From contig NZ_JBFRCT010000005.1 in the NCBI RefSeq assembly GCF_052113225.1, positions 248,001 to 312,000 of the forward strand: a stretch of 64,000 nucleotides of DNA, read 5' to 3'. This DNA comes from Pristimantibacillus sp052113225 (GTDB lineage: Bacteria; Bacillota; Bacilli; Paenibacillales; Paenibacillaceae). The position numbers and the translations under genes were made by a program. Each line of letters begins with the position of its first letter. Position 1 is the stretch's first letter. Of this stretch, positions 1-8,071 are shown piece by piece. The notes below the pieces were generated by a model that worked only from the letters and a program-made list of their open reading frames with translations, searched no databases and had not been told where the DNA came from.

Positions 1-2
1 GC

Positions 3-206
3 GTAGTTGATGTGCATGATCTGCATATCTGGACGATAACATCCGGTCTTGATTCGTTAAGCTGCCACCTGCAGGTTGCAGACGGCACGGACTGCCAGCA
101 GGTGCTGCAGGCAGCTATCGCGCTCATCGAAGAGCGCTTTGGCATCCAGCATTCGACGATTCAAGTTGAGAGCTCGCATATCAGGCATATGGAGCTGCAG
201 GTGTAG
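3..206 (+). CDS. Cation diffusion facilitator (CDF) efflux protein, C-terminal fragment
   Basis: The window opens inside this gene, so only the last 67 codons are present. The frame is open to the left edge and reads VVDVHDLHIW, the hallmark at the start of the cytoplasmic C-terminal domain of cation diffusion facilitator transporters (zinc/cobalt/manganese-proton antiporters of the inner membrane). The rest fits the small alpha-beta dimerisation domain, with a helix (QQVLQAAIALIEERF) followed by a strand with SSHIRH near the end. The internal GTG at 12 is not the real start, because the conserved motif begins before it. Metal specificity cannot be read from this part. A strong terminator follows directly. 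Confidence 0.85.
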   Translation, partial: VVDVHDLHIWTITSGLDSLSCHLQVADGTDCQQVLQAAIALIEERFGIQHSTIQVESSHIRHMELQV

Positions 207-216
207 TGTTTCATAC

Positions 217-258
217 AAAAAGCCGTCCCTTGTACAAGTTCAAGGGACGGCTTTTTTT
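217..258. terminator. Bidirectional intrinsic terminator
   Basis: Arms AAAAAGCCGTCCCTTG (217-232) and CAAGGGACGGCTTTTT (from 241) form a 16-bp perfect stem with an 8-nt loop. It is flanked by A-run and T-run, so it can stop transcription on both strands. It lies between the convergent CDF gene (plus) and the PH-domain gene (minus). Confidence 0.93.
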
Positions 259-265
259 CTTATGA

Positions 266-889
266 TTACAGGTTAATGTATCGTTCGAAGATCGGACCAA
301 AGTCTTTCACTTTATATTGCTTCTGCGCGCCTTCGAGCCAAGCGAATGCTGATTTGTTCAGCTTGTCGAACGTATCAGCTACATCGTAGTCACCTTTGTG
401 CGCATGGCTTAACGTAGAGGAGGCAAGCTCCAGGCTTTGGCGGGCAAAGCCGAGGCTGATCTCGTTCTCGTGGTTAATTTCGGCGATTTTGATCAAGGAT
501 TTGTATAAGTCCTTTACTTGCTCGATATGCTTCTTGTTCACATCAATGCTGAATGGAACGGAACCGATCGTAAATTTGATCTCAACATCAAGGTCGACTG
601 TACCTGCTGTTTCCAGCGCTACGCTGCTGATCTTGTTCGTTGCGTACGAATAACGGTGCAGCATCCGTTTCTTACTTACGGCGCTTGTTCCGTCCAGATG
701 AATGAGCGCATAGTTCGTGAAGCAGTACTCATCTGTTTTTGATTTGATTAGAAAATAAATTTTTTCCCCATCTTCGTGCATGACGTAATCGTCAGAATCC
801 ACTTTGTCGTAATTCTCCGGTCTGATGACCGCTCCAATATCACTTAGGCCGAGCAGATCGGCAGCTACTTTTCCGAACAATCTTACCAT
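266..889 (-). CDS. yvbH: PH-domain protein of the YvbH type
   Basis: A 207-residue soluble protein. Residues about 5-125 match the bacterial pleckstrin-homology fold family seen in Bacillus YvbH (bPH_1), with the recognisable stretches KIYFLIKSKTDEYCFTNYAL, SAVSKKRMLHRY and TAGTVDLDVEIKFTIG. The C-terminal third is helical (SLELASSTLSHAHK to the end) and corresponds to the YvbH-like oligomerisation region. No signal peptide or membrane segment is present. The family's cellular role is not established. It lies 78 bp downstream of the MFS gene on the same strand with no clear terminator between, so co-transcription is possible. The start has GGAGGGGA immediately upstream. The family assignment is firm, the function is not. 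Confidence 0.82.
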   Translation of the reverse strand: MVRLFGKVAADLLGLSDIGAVIRPENYDKVDSDDYVMHEDGEKIYFLIKSKTDEYCFTNYALIHLDGTSAVSKKRMLHRYSYATNKISSVALETAGTVDLDVEIKFTIGSVPFSIDVNKKHIEQVKDLYKSLIKIAEINHENEISLGFARQSLELASSTLSHAHKGDYDVADTFDKLNKSAFAWLEGAQKQYKVKDFGPIFERYINL

Positions 890-967
890 TCCCCTCCATG
901 AAATAATGGCTCACTCTACCATTATATATGCGGTCTGGGGGATTATTCTAGTTGCGATATACCTGGA

Positions 968-2197
968 TCAGGATTGCTCAGCGGCTGCTTTGGAAGAGGC
1001 CATTTTATCCTCCATATGCTGTCTTTTCACCAGAATAGCGGCGAAGATAAGCATAAGGCCATTAATAATAAACACCCATTTAATCGGGATGATTCCGCCG
1101 AGTACACCGCCGAGCACTGGTCCAAGCATCGTTGCGAACTGCGTAGAAGACTGGTTCAAGCTGAATGCCCTGCCCCGGAAGCTTGTCTCCGTCGACTTCA
1201 CGATCATGGCGTTAATAGAAGGAGTTACCCCGGCGAAGAACAGACCGTACGCAAAGCGCAGAATACCGAATTCGGTAATATGCCCGACAAAAAACTGCAG
1301 GCAGTTGCCGATCCCGCCGCCTAACAGACCGATAAAGAGTACTTTAGAAAAGCCGATCTTTGAGCCTATCTTGCCCCATTGCGGAGCAGCGATAAGCGTT
1401 GCGATCCCGACAGCTGAGAATACGATCCCTGATTGTAAGGAGGCGTCTTCCGGATTCGCCCCGAGCTGCAGCACATAAACGGTAAGCAGCGGCTCAAGAA
1501 TCATGACGGAGAACATGGCTAGCCCGGACATGACAAGCAGCGCCATGAATGCTTTGTTTTGCGTAGCGTGCTTCAAGTCATCCATGACGGAGGAGCGTAC
1601 GCCGGAGCGGTTAAACTTTTGCTCGGTAGCGAAGAAGGTTGCGATAAGTGCAGCCACAAGCACAATACAGCCGGAGAAAATAAAAGACTCCCGGTTACCA
1701 ATGTAATGGCTGACCGTACCGCCGATAAGCGGACCCATAATCCCGCCCGTTGCGCCGGAGGTTGCCATAATGCCAAGCGCATAGCCGGATTTATCCTCCG
1801 GTGTATTCGTTGCTACTAGTGCAATTGCAGCTGGCACGTAGCCGGCGAGCAAGCCTTGGAATACCCGCAGGATGAGGAACACATATGGATCATGAACAAA
1901 GAAGGTAATGAAATAAAGTGCCGCTAAGCTGAAGCCCGAACGAATGAGCATCGGCTTGCGGCCATATTTGTCTGCGAGTGATCCCCAGTATGGCGCGATA
2001 AGTGCACTGGCTAGGAACGTAATGCCGAAGGCGAATCCGGACCACATTTCCAAATGGCTATTGACACCAAGATCATTATGTAGGAACAGCGGAATGAACG
2101 GAATCGATACAGAATAGGCCGTGCTGCAGAAGAAAACGCCAATCCATAAGATGATCAAGTTGCGTTTCCACGAGTAAGGTTGGGTCATTTCAGTCAC
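968..2197 (-). CDS. MFS drug:H+ antiporter (DHA1-type multidrug exporter)
   Basis: A 409-residue protein with about 12 hydrophobic segments, typical of 12-TM DHA1 exporters. MFS motif A is seen at residues 72-84 (GSLADKYGRKPML, between TM2 and TM3). Motif C, the antiporter signature of TM5, is at about 148-161 (SGATGGIMGPLIGG). The sequence resembles the PmrA/NorA group of multidrug exporters. By family it exports hydrophobic cations or other drugs in exchange for protons at the cytoplasmic membrane; the substrate cannot be inferred here. Upstream lies an intergenic stretch rich in inverted repeats that could carry operators. Downstream is the YvbH-like gene. Confidence 0.88.
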   Translation of the reverse strand: MTEMTQPYSWKRNLIILWIGVFFCSTAYSVSIPFIPLFLHNDLGVNSHLEMWSGFAFGITFLASALIAPYWGSLADKYGRKPMLIRSGFSLAALYFITFFVHDPYVFLILRVFQGLLAGYVPAAIALVATNTPEDKSGYALGIMATSGATGGIMGPLIGGTVSHYIGNRESFIFSGCIVLVAALIATFFATEQKFNRSGVRSSVMDDLKHATQNKAFMALLVMSGLAMFSVMILEPLLTVYVLQLGANPEDASLQSGIVFSAVGIATLIAAPQWGKIGSKIGFSKVLFIGLLGGGIGNCLQFFVGHITEFGILRFAYGLFFAGVTPSINAMIVKSTETSFRGRAFSLNQSSTQFATMLGPVLGGVLGGIIPIKWVFIINGLMLIFAAILVKRQHMEDKMASSKAAAEQS

Positions 2198-2575
2198 ATC
2201 CTAAAAAGTGCGTCGTTTTCTTTTATTGTAAACCTATTTTTACAGAATCTCCATGTTGAGCGAGAAAAACGATACTTTTGTCCTTGAAATTGCTGGCACA
2301 CTCCGGTGACGGACAGTGAGTATGCCTCACTAAATAGTGAGGCATTTCGCCGTAAAAGTAGCCAAATACATCCTTGAGCAACAAACAATGAGGGTAGACT
2401 TACAGTTAGTGAGCCTAATTGTAAATATAGTGAGGCTAGGCTCACTAATCATAAGATTAGCTGTGGGAGGCTGCAAATTAGTGAGTGTCACCTCATTAAT
2501 TAATGAGGTAACCTCATGAAACAAGCCCCCGCGTGTGCGCGGAGGCTCGAGTAAGCTAGTTAGTTGTTTGCGTAC
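2198..2575. repeat. Intergenic cluster of inverted repeats with a TAGTGAGGC core
   Basis: No gene is supported in this 378-bp stretch. It holds several dyads built on related words: ATGCCTCACTA / TAGTGAGGCAT (2322-2345, 11-bp arms, 2-bp spacer); TTAGTGAGCCTA (2406-2417) / TAGGCTCACTAA (2437-2448, 12-bp arms, 19-bp spacer) with another TAGTGAGGC between them; and the perfect palindrome ACCTCATTAATTAATGAGGT (2490-2509), overlapping TGAGGTAACCTCA (2504-2516). Some lie within the likely upstream region of the minus-strand MFS gene, others near the 3' end of the hydrolase gene. They may be operator sites or a small palindromic repeat family; the sequence does not decide between these. Confidence 0.6.
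2525..2546 (-). terminator. Intrinsic terminator of the alpha/beta hydrolase gene
   Basis: Read on minus, GCCTCCGCG-CACA-CGCGGGGGC forms a GC-rich 9-bp stem with one mismatch, followed by TTGTTT. It sits about 30 bp after the hydrolase stop codon. Confidence 0.75.
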
Positions 2576-3382
2576 CTAATGCTTCAACGCCTCCAGCAAG
2601 CAGGCGTTGAATAAATCAAGTTCCTCATAGAAGATGGCATGTCCGCTGTTATCGAAGCGGAGCAGGACGGAGTTCGGGATGGTATCCTTCATGATAATGG
2701 TGAGCTCGAACGGGCAGATGCGGTCATACACCCCGTGGAAGATATAGGCTGGTACCTTTATCCGCTTAAGATCCGCGAGTACATTTTCATCCCGCAGCGT
2801 GTGGCCGCAGGCGATAATGGCGCGGGGCGATTGGTCGAGCTGCACCGAATCGAACCATTGCCTGAAGGCAGGTGTCGGCTCGTTATGGAAGAACAGCTTG
2901 CCGAACTCCTGCAGCATCTGCGGACGGTCGCGATTCGCCAGAGCAATCAGTGCATCGAGGCCTTCGACGGACATACCTTGAGGGAAATCAGGCTGCTTCG
3001 TAATGTAGGGAGCAGCCGCAGCGAATAGGAGCAGCTTGTTTACCCCATGCCCGGCATGGCGTCCCATGTAACGGGCAGCAACGGATCCGCCCATCGAGAA
3101 AGCGGCAAGTGTAATCTCCTTGAAACCCAATGTATCAATGATGTAACGGACATCATCCGCCATTCGGTCCAGACTGTAGCTCTCCCACGGCGAGTCCGAC
3201 TTTCCGAAGCCGCGCAGGTCCAGTTGGATACAACGATACCCATACTTGGGCAGCTGATTAACCTGATACTCATACATCCGGTGATCAAGCGGATAACCAT
3301 GAACGAACAAGATCGGCTGTCCAACGCCCGTATCCTCTACGTAGAGACTAACCCCCGGTTCGACATCCACATAATAGTTCAA
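2576..3382 (-). CDS. Alpha/beta-hydrolase fold enzyme
   Basis: A 268-residue cytosolic protein with the full catalytic set of alpha/beta hydrolases: oxyanion-hole HGYP at residues 28-31, nucleophile Ser96 in AFSMGG (the first Gly of G-x-S-x-G is Ala here), Asp220 in FHGVYDRICP, and His248 in SGHA. DLRGFGKSD at about 55-63 is also typical. It resembles the non-haem chloroperoxidase/esterase branch, but the substrate is not predictable. The start appears to be TTG at 3382: AGGAG lies 9 nt upstream and there is no in-frame ATG nearby. A terminator follows the gene, and array A lies upstream. Confidence 0.85.
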   Translation of the reverse strand: MNYYVDVEPGVSLYVEDTGVGQPILFVHGYPLDHRMYEYQVNQLPKYGYRCIQLDLRGFGKSDSPWESYSLDRMADDVRYIIDTLGFKEITLAAFSMGGSVAARYMGRHAGHGVNKLLLFAAAAPYITKQPDFPQGMSVEGLDALIALANRDRPQMLQEFGKLFFHNEPTPAFRQWFDSVQLDQSPRAIIACGHTLRDENVLADLKRIKVPAYIFHGVYDRICPFELTIIMKDTIPNSVLLRFDNSGHAIFYEELDLFNACLLEALKH

Positions 3383-3524
3383 TGTGACATTCTCCTTCTT
3401 CCTCCAAATTCACTCCTTGTAGTAAAGGTATGAGATAGAACGACCTGTTAGAAGAAAGCAGCACCTATCTCAATCTCGCACAGCTGCATCCTCCCATACA
3501 CCACATGCAGTACATGCAACAGAA

Positions 3525-4312
3525 GCTGTTACGTTGGATTTCGTCCAACGTAACAGCGGTTGTGGACGTCACATAGCCGCCTATGTTGGATTTAATACAG
3601 TGAAATAAGCTCTATTCGCCGAGTAACCAAGCTATAGGTCCGATTCTGTTGGATGGAATCCAACAGAGGGGCGATACATTCACACAAGTAGCGATTATAC
3701 TGGATGAAATCCAACATGCGGCGCAAGAAGGTGTCACGGTATCCATCTGTGCATGCATCCCCCATATACGTGCAAGCATCTCACATGCAGCACATGCAGC
3801 ACATGCGACAGAGGGCTGTTACGTTGGATTTCGTCCAACGTAACAGCGTTTGTGGACGTCACATAGCCGCCTATGTTGTATTTAATACAGTGAAATAAGC
3901 TCCATTCGCCCAGTAGCCAAGCTATAGGTCCGATTCTGTTGGATGGAATCCAACAGAGGGGCGGTGTAGTCACACAAGTAGCGATTATAGTGGATGAAAT
4001 CCAACATACGGCGCATGAAGGAGTCACGGTTTCTATCTGTGCATGCATCCCCCCCATATATGTGCATGCATCCCACATGCAGCATATGCGTTAGAGGGCT
4101 GTTACGTTGGATTTCGTCCAACGTAACAGCGGTTGTGGACGTCACATAGCCGCCTACGTTGGATTTGATACAGTGAAATAAGCTCCATTCGCCCAGTAGC
4201 CAAGCTATAGGTCCAATTCTGTTGGATGGAATCCAACAAAGGGGCGATACATTCACACAAGGAGCGATTATACTGGATGAAATCCAACATGCGGCATACG
4301 GCGTGTGAAGGG
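3525..4312. repeat. Repeat array A: about 2.7 tandem copies of a 285-bp unit with TGGAT...ATCCA hairpins
   Basis: Copies start at 3525, 3815 and 4098 (periods 290 and 283 bp), and the last one is cut short near 4312. Each copy opens with a hairpin having 14-bp perfect arms, GCTGTTACGTTGGA / TCCAACGTAACAGC, around TTTCG. Then come a half-site in GTTGGATTTAATACAG, the dyad CTGTTGGAT-GGA-ATCCAACAG (3646-3666 in copy 1) and TGGATGAAATCCA (3701-3713). The long copies end in a run of short CACATGCAG-like words. The gap 3383-4446 between the hydrolase and the diguanylate cyclase genes contains no supported gene; open frames inside the array are by-products of the repeat. Half-sites and spacing link it to arrays B-D. 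Confidence 0.93.
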
Positions 4313-4381
4313 GAAGTTATCGATTCGGACGAGCGGGAGGCAGCGATAGGAGTACATCCGCAGCATGCAGCGCAGCGCATC

Positions 4382-4404
4382 AAAAAAAAGCTGCCCCAGC
4401 AGCC
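4382..4404 (-). terminator. Intrinsic terminator of the diguanylate cyclase gene
   Basis: On minus, GGCTGC-TGGG-GCAGC is followed by eight T. It is about 45 bp after the stop codon of the GGDEF gene and separates it from array A. Confidence 0.78.
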
Positions 4405-4446
4405 ACTTTCGTAACTTCCGAGGACAACTTCTGTCCGAGTGAGCTA

Positions 4447-6048
4447 TTAAATTCTTGCCATATTAGCCAGACTGCTGTACGCAACCGTACGGTTACGGCC
4501 GTCCCGTTTGGCCTGATAGAGCGCCTGATCAGCGTACTTGAACAGCTCGAATACTTCATCGCTGATATCAGGGAAGGTTGCTACGCCAAGTGACATCGTC
4601 ACTCTCTCGCTGATTGGCGTAATGGCATGAGCAATTCGCTCACGAATCCGCTCGGCCACCTGAACCGCTTCGTCTTCCGAAGCATGAGGCAGCAGCATCG
4701 TGAATTCTTCTCCGCCGAACCTGCAGCAGTAATCATCAGGACCTTTCTCGCTTTGCATAACATCTGCAACAAACTTTAACACTTCATCGCCCATATGATG
4801 GCCGTGACGGTCATTCACGCTCTTGAAATGATCAAGGTCCATTAGAATGACCGAGAACGAAGTGCCTTGCTCCTTCCACAAAGTCGTAATGGCGCCCATC
4901 GTTCTGCGATTCGTCAGACCCGTCAGCGCATCGGTGTTGGCCTCGGCATGAAGCTCTTCTTTCTGTTGACGCAGCTTATTGAAGGCAACCGCCACGGTAT
5001 CGAGCAATTGGTTCGCCTCATAGTTCCAGCTAATATCTGCTGTCAGCGGCTTCAGCTTCTCATCTCCGCTGGATAGGCGGGAGGCGTAAGTAGCCAGGCG
5101 ATTAAGTGGATGAGCCAGCTTGCGGGACAGCCAGAAGGAAAGCATGACAAGCAGCAGCACGAATGGCGCTGAGAACTTCATCATTTCTCTTACGACATTC
5201 TCAGAGATATTGACCACATGATCCTGCGGGGTCTGGGACACAATGCCCCATCCGACGGCAGGTACAGGTGCGAAGCCAGCTAAGAAGTTCTGCCCTTGTG
5301 AATTAATAACCTGCTGGGCTCCCGTTATTCCATGCATTAACTTCTGGACGACGGGATTGTCGCTCACATTCTCAGAAATACGTTCCTTATCGGGATGATA
5401 GATCAAGTTGCCCGAAGAATCGACGACATAGAAGTAGGAGCCGCTGGTCGTGCTTGACTGAACCCCAAGAATATCTCGGAAAATATTCGCCTGCTGCAGG
5501 TAGATCGACCCTCCGACAAAACCCTTGTAGTTGCCGGCATGATCGAAGATCGGAGAGCTTACGAGTACGATCAATCGATTCGTAATGGCATGGAACGGCT
5601 TGGAGATGTGAGGCTTCTTCAGCTTAAGTGCCTCCATGGTGGCTTCTGAATTCGGTTTGCTCCCGATTAAATTCAGATTATTAGGTGAGGTAGAGACGAT
5701 AACACCGCTGCTGTTCACAATCGTCAGGGAATTAAAATACGGGCTTGTCCCCATGAAGAAATCAAGCTGAGACAGCACATTCTGATCGCTCAGCTCCACC
5801 TCAGAGAAGTAATCTGCCGTTACTTGAAGACTCTTTTGCATGGAAATCACAAGAGACTCCGTCGTTTTGCTCAAATTAAGCGCAGCAACACCGTTCATTT
5901 CGATTGTATTATTGAAGAGCGATTTTCGCTCGGTATTATAGCCGATAGTTGTACTAATAATGATTGTTACAAGAACAGATAGGATGACAACAAATGAAAT
6001 AATAGATGAAAGCTTGAATCCTCTGCGCGGCCGGATCTTGTAGGTCAT
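4447..6048 (-). CDS. Membrane diguanylate cyclase with extracellular Cache sensor
   Basis: A 533-residue protein. TM1 is at about 12-34, followed by a large extracytoplasmic dCache-type sensor domain (about 38-285, with NRLIVLVSSPIFD and GSYFYVVDSSGNLIYHP as typical Cache strands). TM2 is at about 293-308, a HAMP-like linker at 310-362, and a GGDEF domain at about 368-525. The active-site motif is RFGGEEF (GGEEF at 445-449), so the enzyme should make cyclic di-GMP from two GTP. The position of the inhibitory I-site arginine (RxxD) holds Gly (GPDD), so classic product inhibition is probably absent. The ligand is unknown. It is monocistronic, with its own terminator. Confidence 0.92.
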   Translation of the reverse strand: MTYKIRPRRGFKLSSIISFVVILSVLVTIIISTTIGYNTERKSLFNNTIEMNGVAALNLSKTTESLVISMQKSLQVTADYFSEVELSDQNVLSQLDFFMGTSPYFNSLTIVNSSGVIVSTSPNNLNLIGSKPNSEATMEALKLKKPHISKPFHAITNRLIVLVSSPIFDHAGNYKGFVGGSIYLQQANIFRDILGVQSSTTSGSYFYVVDSSGNLIYHPDKERISENVSDNPVVQKLMHGITGAQQVINSQGQNFLAGFAPVPAVGWGIVSQTPQDHVVNISENVVREMMKFSAPFVLLLVMLSFWLSRKLAHPLNRLATYASRLSSGDEKLKPLTADISWNYEANQLLDTVAVAFNKLRQQKEELHAEANTDALTGLTNRRTMGAITTLWKEQGTSFSVILMDLDHFKSVNDRHGHHMGDEVLKFVADVMQSEKGPDDYCCRFGGEEFTMLLPHASEDEAVQVAERIRERIAHAITPISERVTMSLGVATFPDISDEVFELFKYADQALYQAKRDGRNRTVAYSSLANMARI

Positions 6049-6137
6049 ATTGTGAAAATATGCTCCTTCCTAATTCTTACTAATCGATAGTGTATCATTT
6101 TTTGTCGAAAGTATCGATAATCATTCTAAAATGCAGT

Positions 6138-6184
6138 AAAAAGCCCATCTCCCTCCCGCATGAAGCCAAGGAGAACAGATGGGC
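6138..6184 (-). terminator. Intrinsic terminator after the sugar permease operon (minus)
   Basis: On minus, GCCCATCT (6177-6184) pairs with AGATGGGC (6143-6150) and is followed by TTTTT. It lies 12 bp after the stop of the second permease gene. Confidence 0.8.
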
Positions 6185-6195
6185 GTTCCTTTTTA

Positions 6196-7029
6196 TTAAC
6201 CTTTTACAGCGCCAGCTACAACGCCTTTTACAATGTACTTCTGCAAGAAGATAAACACGACGATCGAAGGCAGAACAGCCATAACCATAGCTGTCATTGC
6301 ATATTGCCAGTCTGACGTATATTGGCCAACGAAGGTGTAGGCCGCAAGTGTCAGAGTCTTCGTATCCGGCGAGCCGTTAACCATAAGGAGCGGCAGCAGG
6401 AAGTCATTCCACATCCACATAACGTCGATGATAATGATCGTTGTCGTTACCGATTTCAGCAGCGGGAAGATCACGCTGAAGAAGAGGCGGAAGCCGGAAG
6501 CGCCGTCGATTGTTGCGCTCTCGTCAATTTCTTTCGGGATACCTTTTACAAATCCATGGTAGATGAACACGGCCAGTGGTGCGCCGAAGCCCCAGTACAG
6601 AAGGCCAAGTCCCCAAGTGCTTTCCGTAATGTGAAGATCCTTCGACAGTTGAAGAACCGTCAGCATGATCGATTGGAACGGAATAAGCATTGGCAAAATG
6701 CACAGCAGGTACAATAAGCCGCTCCATCTTGTTTTCGTACGAGCAAGCTTATAGGCCGCGATCGAGGAGACAAACACAATCCCGATCAAACCAACACCTG
6801 TAATAACGAAGTTGTTCAGGAACAGCTTCGGATAGTTGATAAAGGACCATACATGCTCATAGTTGCCAAACGCGAGCTTCTTCGGCAGGGCAATAACGTC
6901 GGTCATAACCTCGCCAAAGCTCTTGAAGGAGTTGTTAATGGCAAGGAACAACGGATACAGGAACAACAGAGACAGTAGGACCATCACAACTTCGAGTATG
7001 ATGCGTCCAGCTTTCGATTGACGGTTCAT
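6196..7029 (-). CDS. Carbohydrate ABC transporter permease (MalG-like, CUT1)
   Basis: A 277-residue inner-membrane protein with about six TM segments. The cytoplasmic EAA loop is at 167-190 (EIDESATIDGASGF), the docking site for the ATPase. Its length and the C-terminal KYIVKGVVAGAVKG tail are standard for the second permease of CUT1 sugar importers. The ATG overlaps the stop of the upstream permease as TAATG, so translation is coupled. The neighbouring solute-binding lipoprotein (11753-13066) and sensor pair complete the system. No ATPase is present, so a shared MsmX-type ATPase is presumably used. Its substrate is unknown. Confidence 0.92.
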   Translation of the reverse strand: MNRQSKAGRIILEVVMVLLSLLFLYPLFLAINNSFKSFGEVMTDVIALPKKLAFGNYEHVWSFINYPKLFLNNFVITGVGLIGIVFVSSIAAYKLARTKTRWSGLLYLLCILPMLIPFQSIMLTVLQLSKDLHITESTWGLGLLYWGFGAPLAVFIYHGFVKGIPKEIDESATIDGASGFRLFFSVIFPLLKSVTTTIIIIDVMWMWNDFLLPLLMVNGSPDTKTLTLAAYTFVGQYTSDWQYAMTAMVMAVLPSIVVFIFLQKYIVKGVVAGAVKG

Positions 7030-7919
7030 TATGCCTCAACCTCCCTGCGTTTGAAGATCGTCAATTGAACAATAGTTACGATTAAGACGGCAACGAACAG
7101 GATCAGCGCTTTCGCTGTACCATAGCCGTACAGATTGTTTTGGAACGTGTCACGGTAAATGTCATAAGCGATACTGTATGTCGTTCCGCCAGGACCGCCG
7201 CCAGTCAGCGACAGGATGACGTCGAATACTTTGATCGAGTTCGTCAGCGCCATAAAGACAGAGATCGTAATCGATGGTGCAAGCAAAGGCAACGTAATGT
7301 TGAAGAAGCGGCGAAGTGGGCCAGCTCCGTCTACGGTAGCTGCTTCCTTCAGATCATCTGGAACCGACTGCAGACCAGCGATATAGATAACAAGGTAGAA
7401 GCCAACCGACTGCCAGATCGAGACAAGAAGGATCGAGATAAAGGCAAGTCCAGGTTCACCTAGCCAGCTGAGCTTGAAGATGCCCCAGCCTGTACTAGCT
7501 CCAAGCGACTCGAAGCCTTGCATGAAGATGAACTTCCAGATAAAGCCGACAATTACAAGGCTGAGAATATACGGGATAAAGAATGCCGCACGCAGCCAGG
7601 TTGTTGATTTGAGCTTCATGTCGAGGACCAATGCGAGCAGAATAGCAAGCACGTTCACGAGCACGATGTAGAGAACCGCGTATTTTATCGTAAACCATGC
7701 GGATTGGGTAAAGTTCGTGTCATGCAGAAAAATTTGCTTGAAGTTATCAAGTCCGATAAATTTAGGATGCTTCGAGATACCGTTCCACTTCGTCAGGGAA
7801 TAACGGATCGTCATCGCGAACGGGATATAAAAGGCAATTGCGATACAAATGAGAACTGGCAGTGTGAACAAGCCAAACTCGATTTTCTCGCTCCATCTTC
7901 TCCCCATTTTCTTAAACAT
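7029..7919 (-). CDS. Carbohydrate ABC transporter permease (MalF-like, CUT1)
   Basis: A 296-residue membrane protein with about six TM segments. Its periplasmic-type loop begins FIGLDNFKQIF, and the EAA loop is at about 188-213 (PDDLKEAATVDGAGPLRRFF). It is the first permease of a CUT1 sugar importer and is the first gene of the minus-strand operon, overlapping the second permease by one base. It is divergent from the YesM-type kinase gene, so the about 150-bp stretch to the right should hold both promoters and probably the binding sites of the YesN-type regulator. Confidence 0.92.
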   Translation of the reverse strand: MFKKMGRRWSEKIEFGLFTLPVLICIAIAFYIPFAMTIRYSLTKWNGISKHPKFIGLDNFKQIFLHDTNFTQSAWFTIKYAVLYIVLVNVLAILLALVLDMKLKSTTWLRAAFFIPYILSLVIVGFIWKFIFMQGFESLGASTGWGIFKLSWLGEPGLAFISILLVSIWQSVGFYLVIYIAGLQSVPDDLKEAATVDGAGPLRRFFNITLPLLAPSITISVFMALTNSIKVFDVILSLTGGGPGGTTYSIAYDIYRDTFQNNLYGYGTAKALILFVAVLIVTIVQLTIFKRREVEA

Positions 7920-8013
7920 ATGTGCACCTCTTCTCGATGTCGTCAGTTGTTTCGGGTAGTCTTGGTGTGATTAGCCGACTATACATCAGTACCTTATTCG
8001 ATATACTGTGTAT

Positions 8014-8019
8014 TATAAT
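8014..8019 (+). promoter_or_regulatory. Possible -10 element (TATAAT) for the sensor kinase gene
   Basis: A perfect TATAAT lies in the divergent region between the permease operon and the kinase gene. No good -35 was found. If used, transcription would begin near 8026, downstream of the GTG at 7922, and only later starts (8048 or 8072) could serve the kinase. Confidence 0.4.
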
Positions 8020-8071
8020 TGGACCGCCTGACAGCCAAAATGGATATATGAAAACTGTTAGGGGTAAAAAG

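Noticed and set aside
3734..4383. Overlapping minus-strand frames of 93-124 residues in array A
   Set aside because: Their peptides repeat with the 285-bp unit, have no ribosome-binding site and no family resemblance; they are by-products of the repeat.
7922..8071. N-terminal extension of the first YesM-type kinase from GTG 7922
   Set aside because: It would begin 3 bp from the divergent permease start and cover the only room for promoters; the ribosome-binding site supports 8072.
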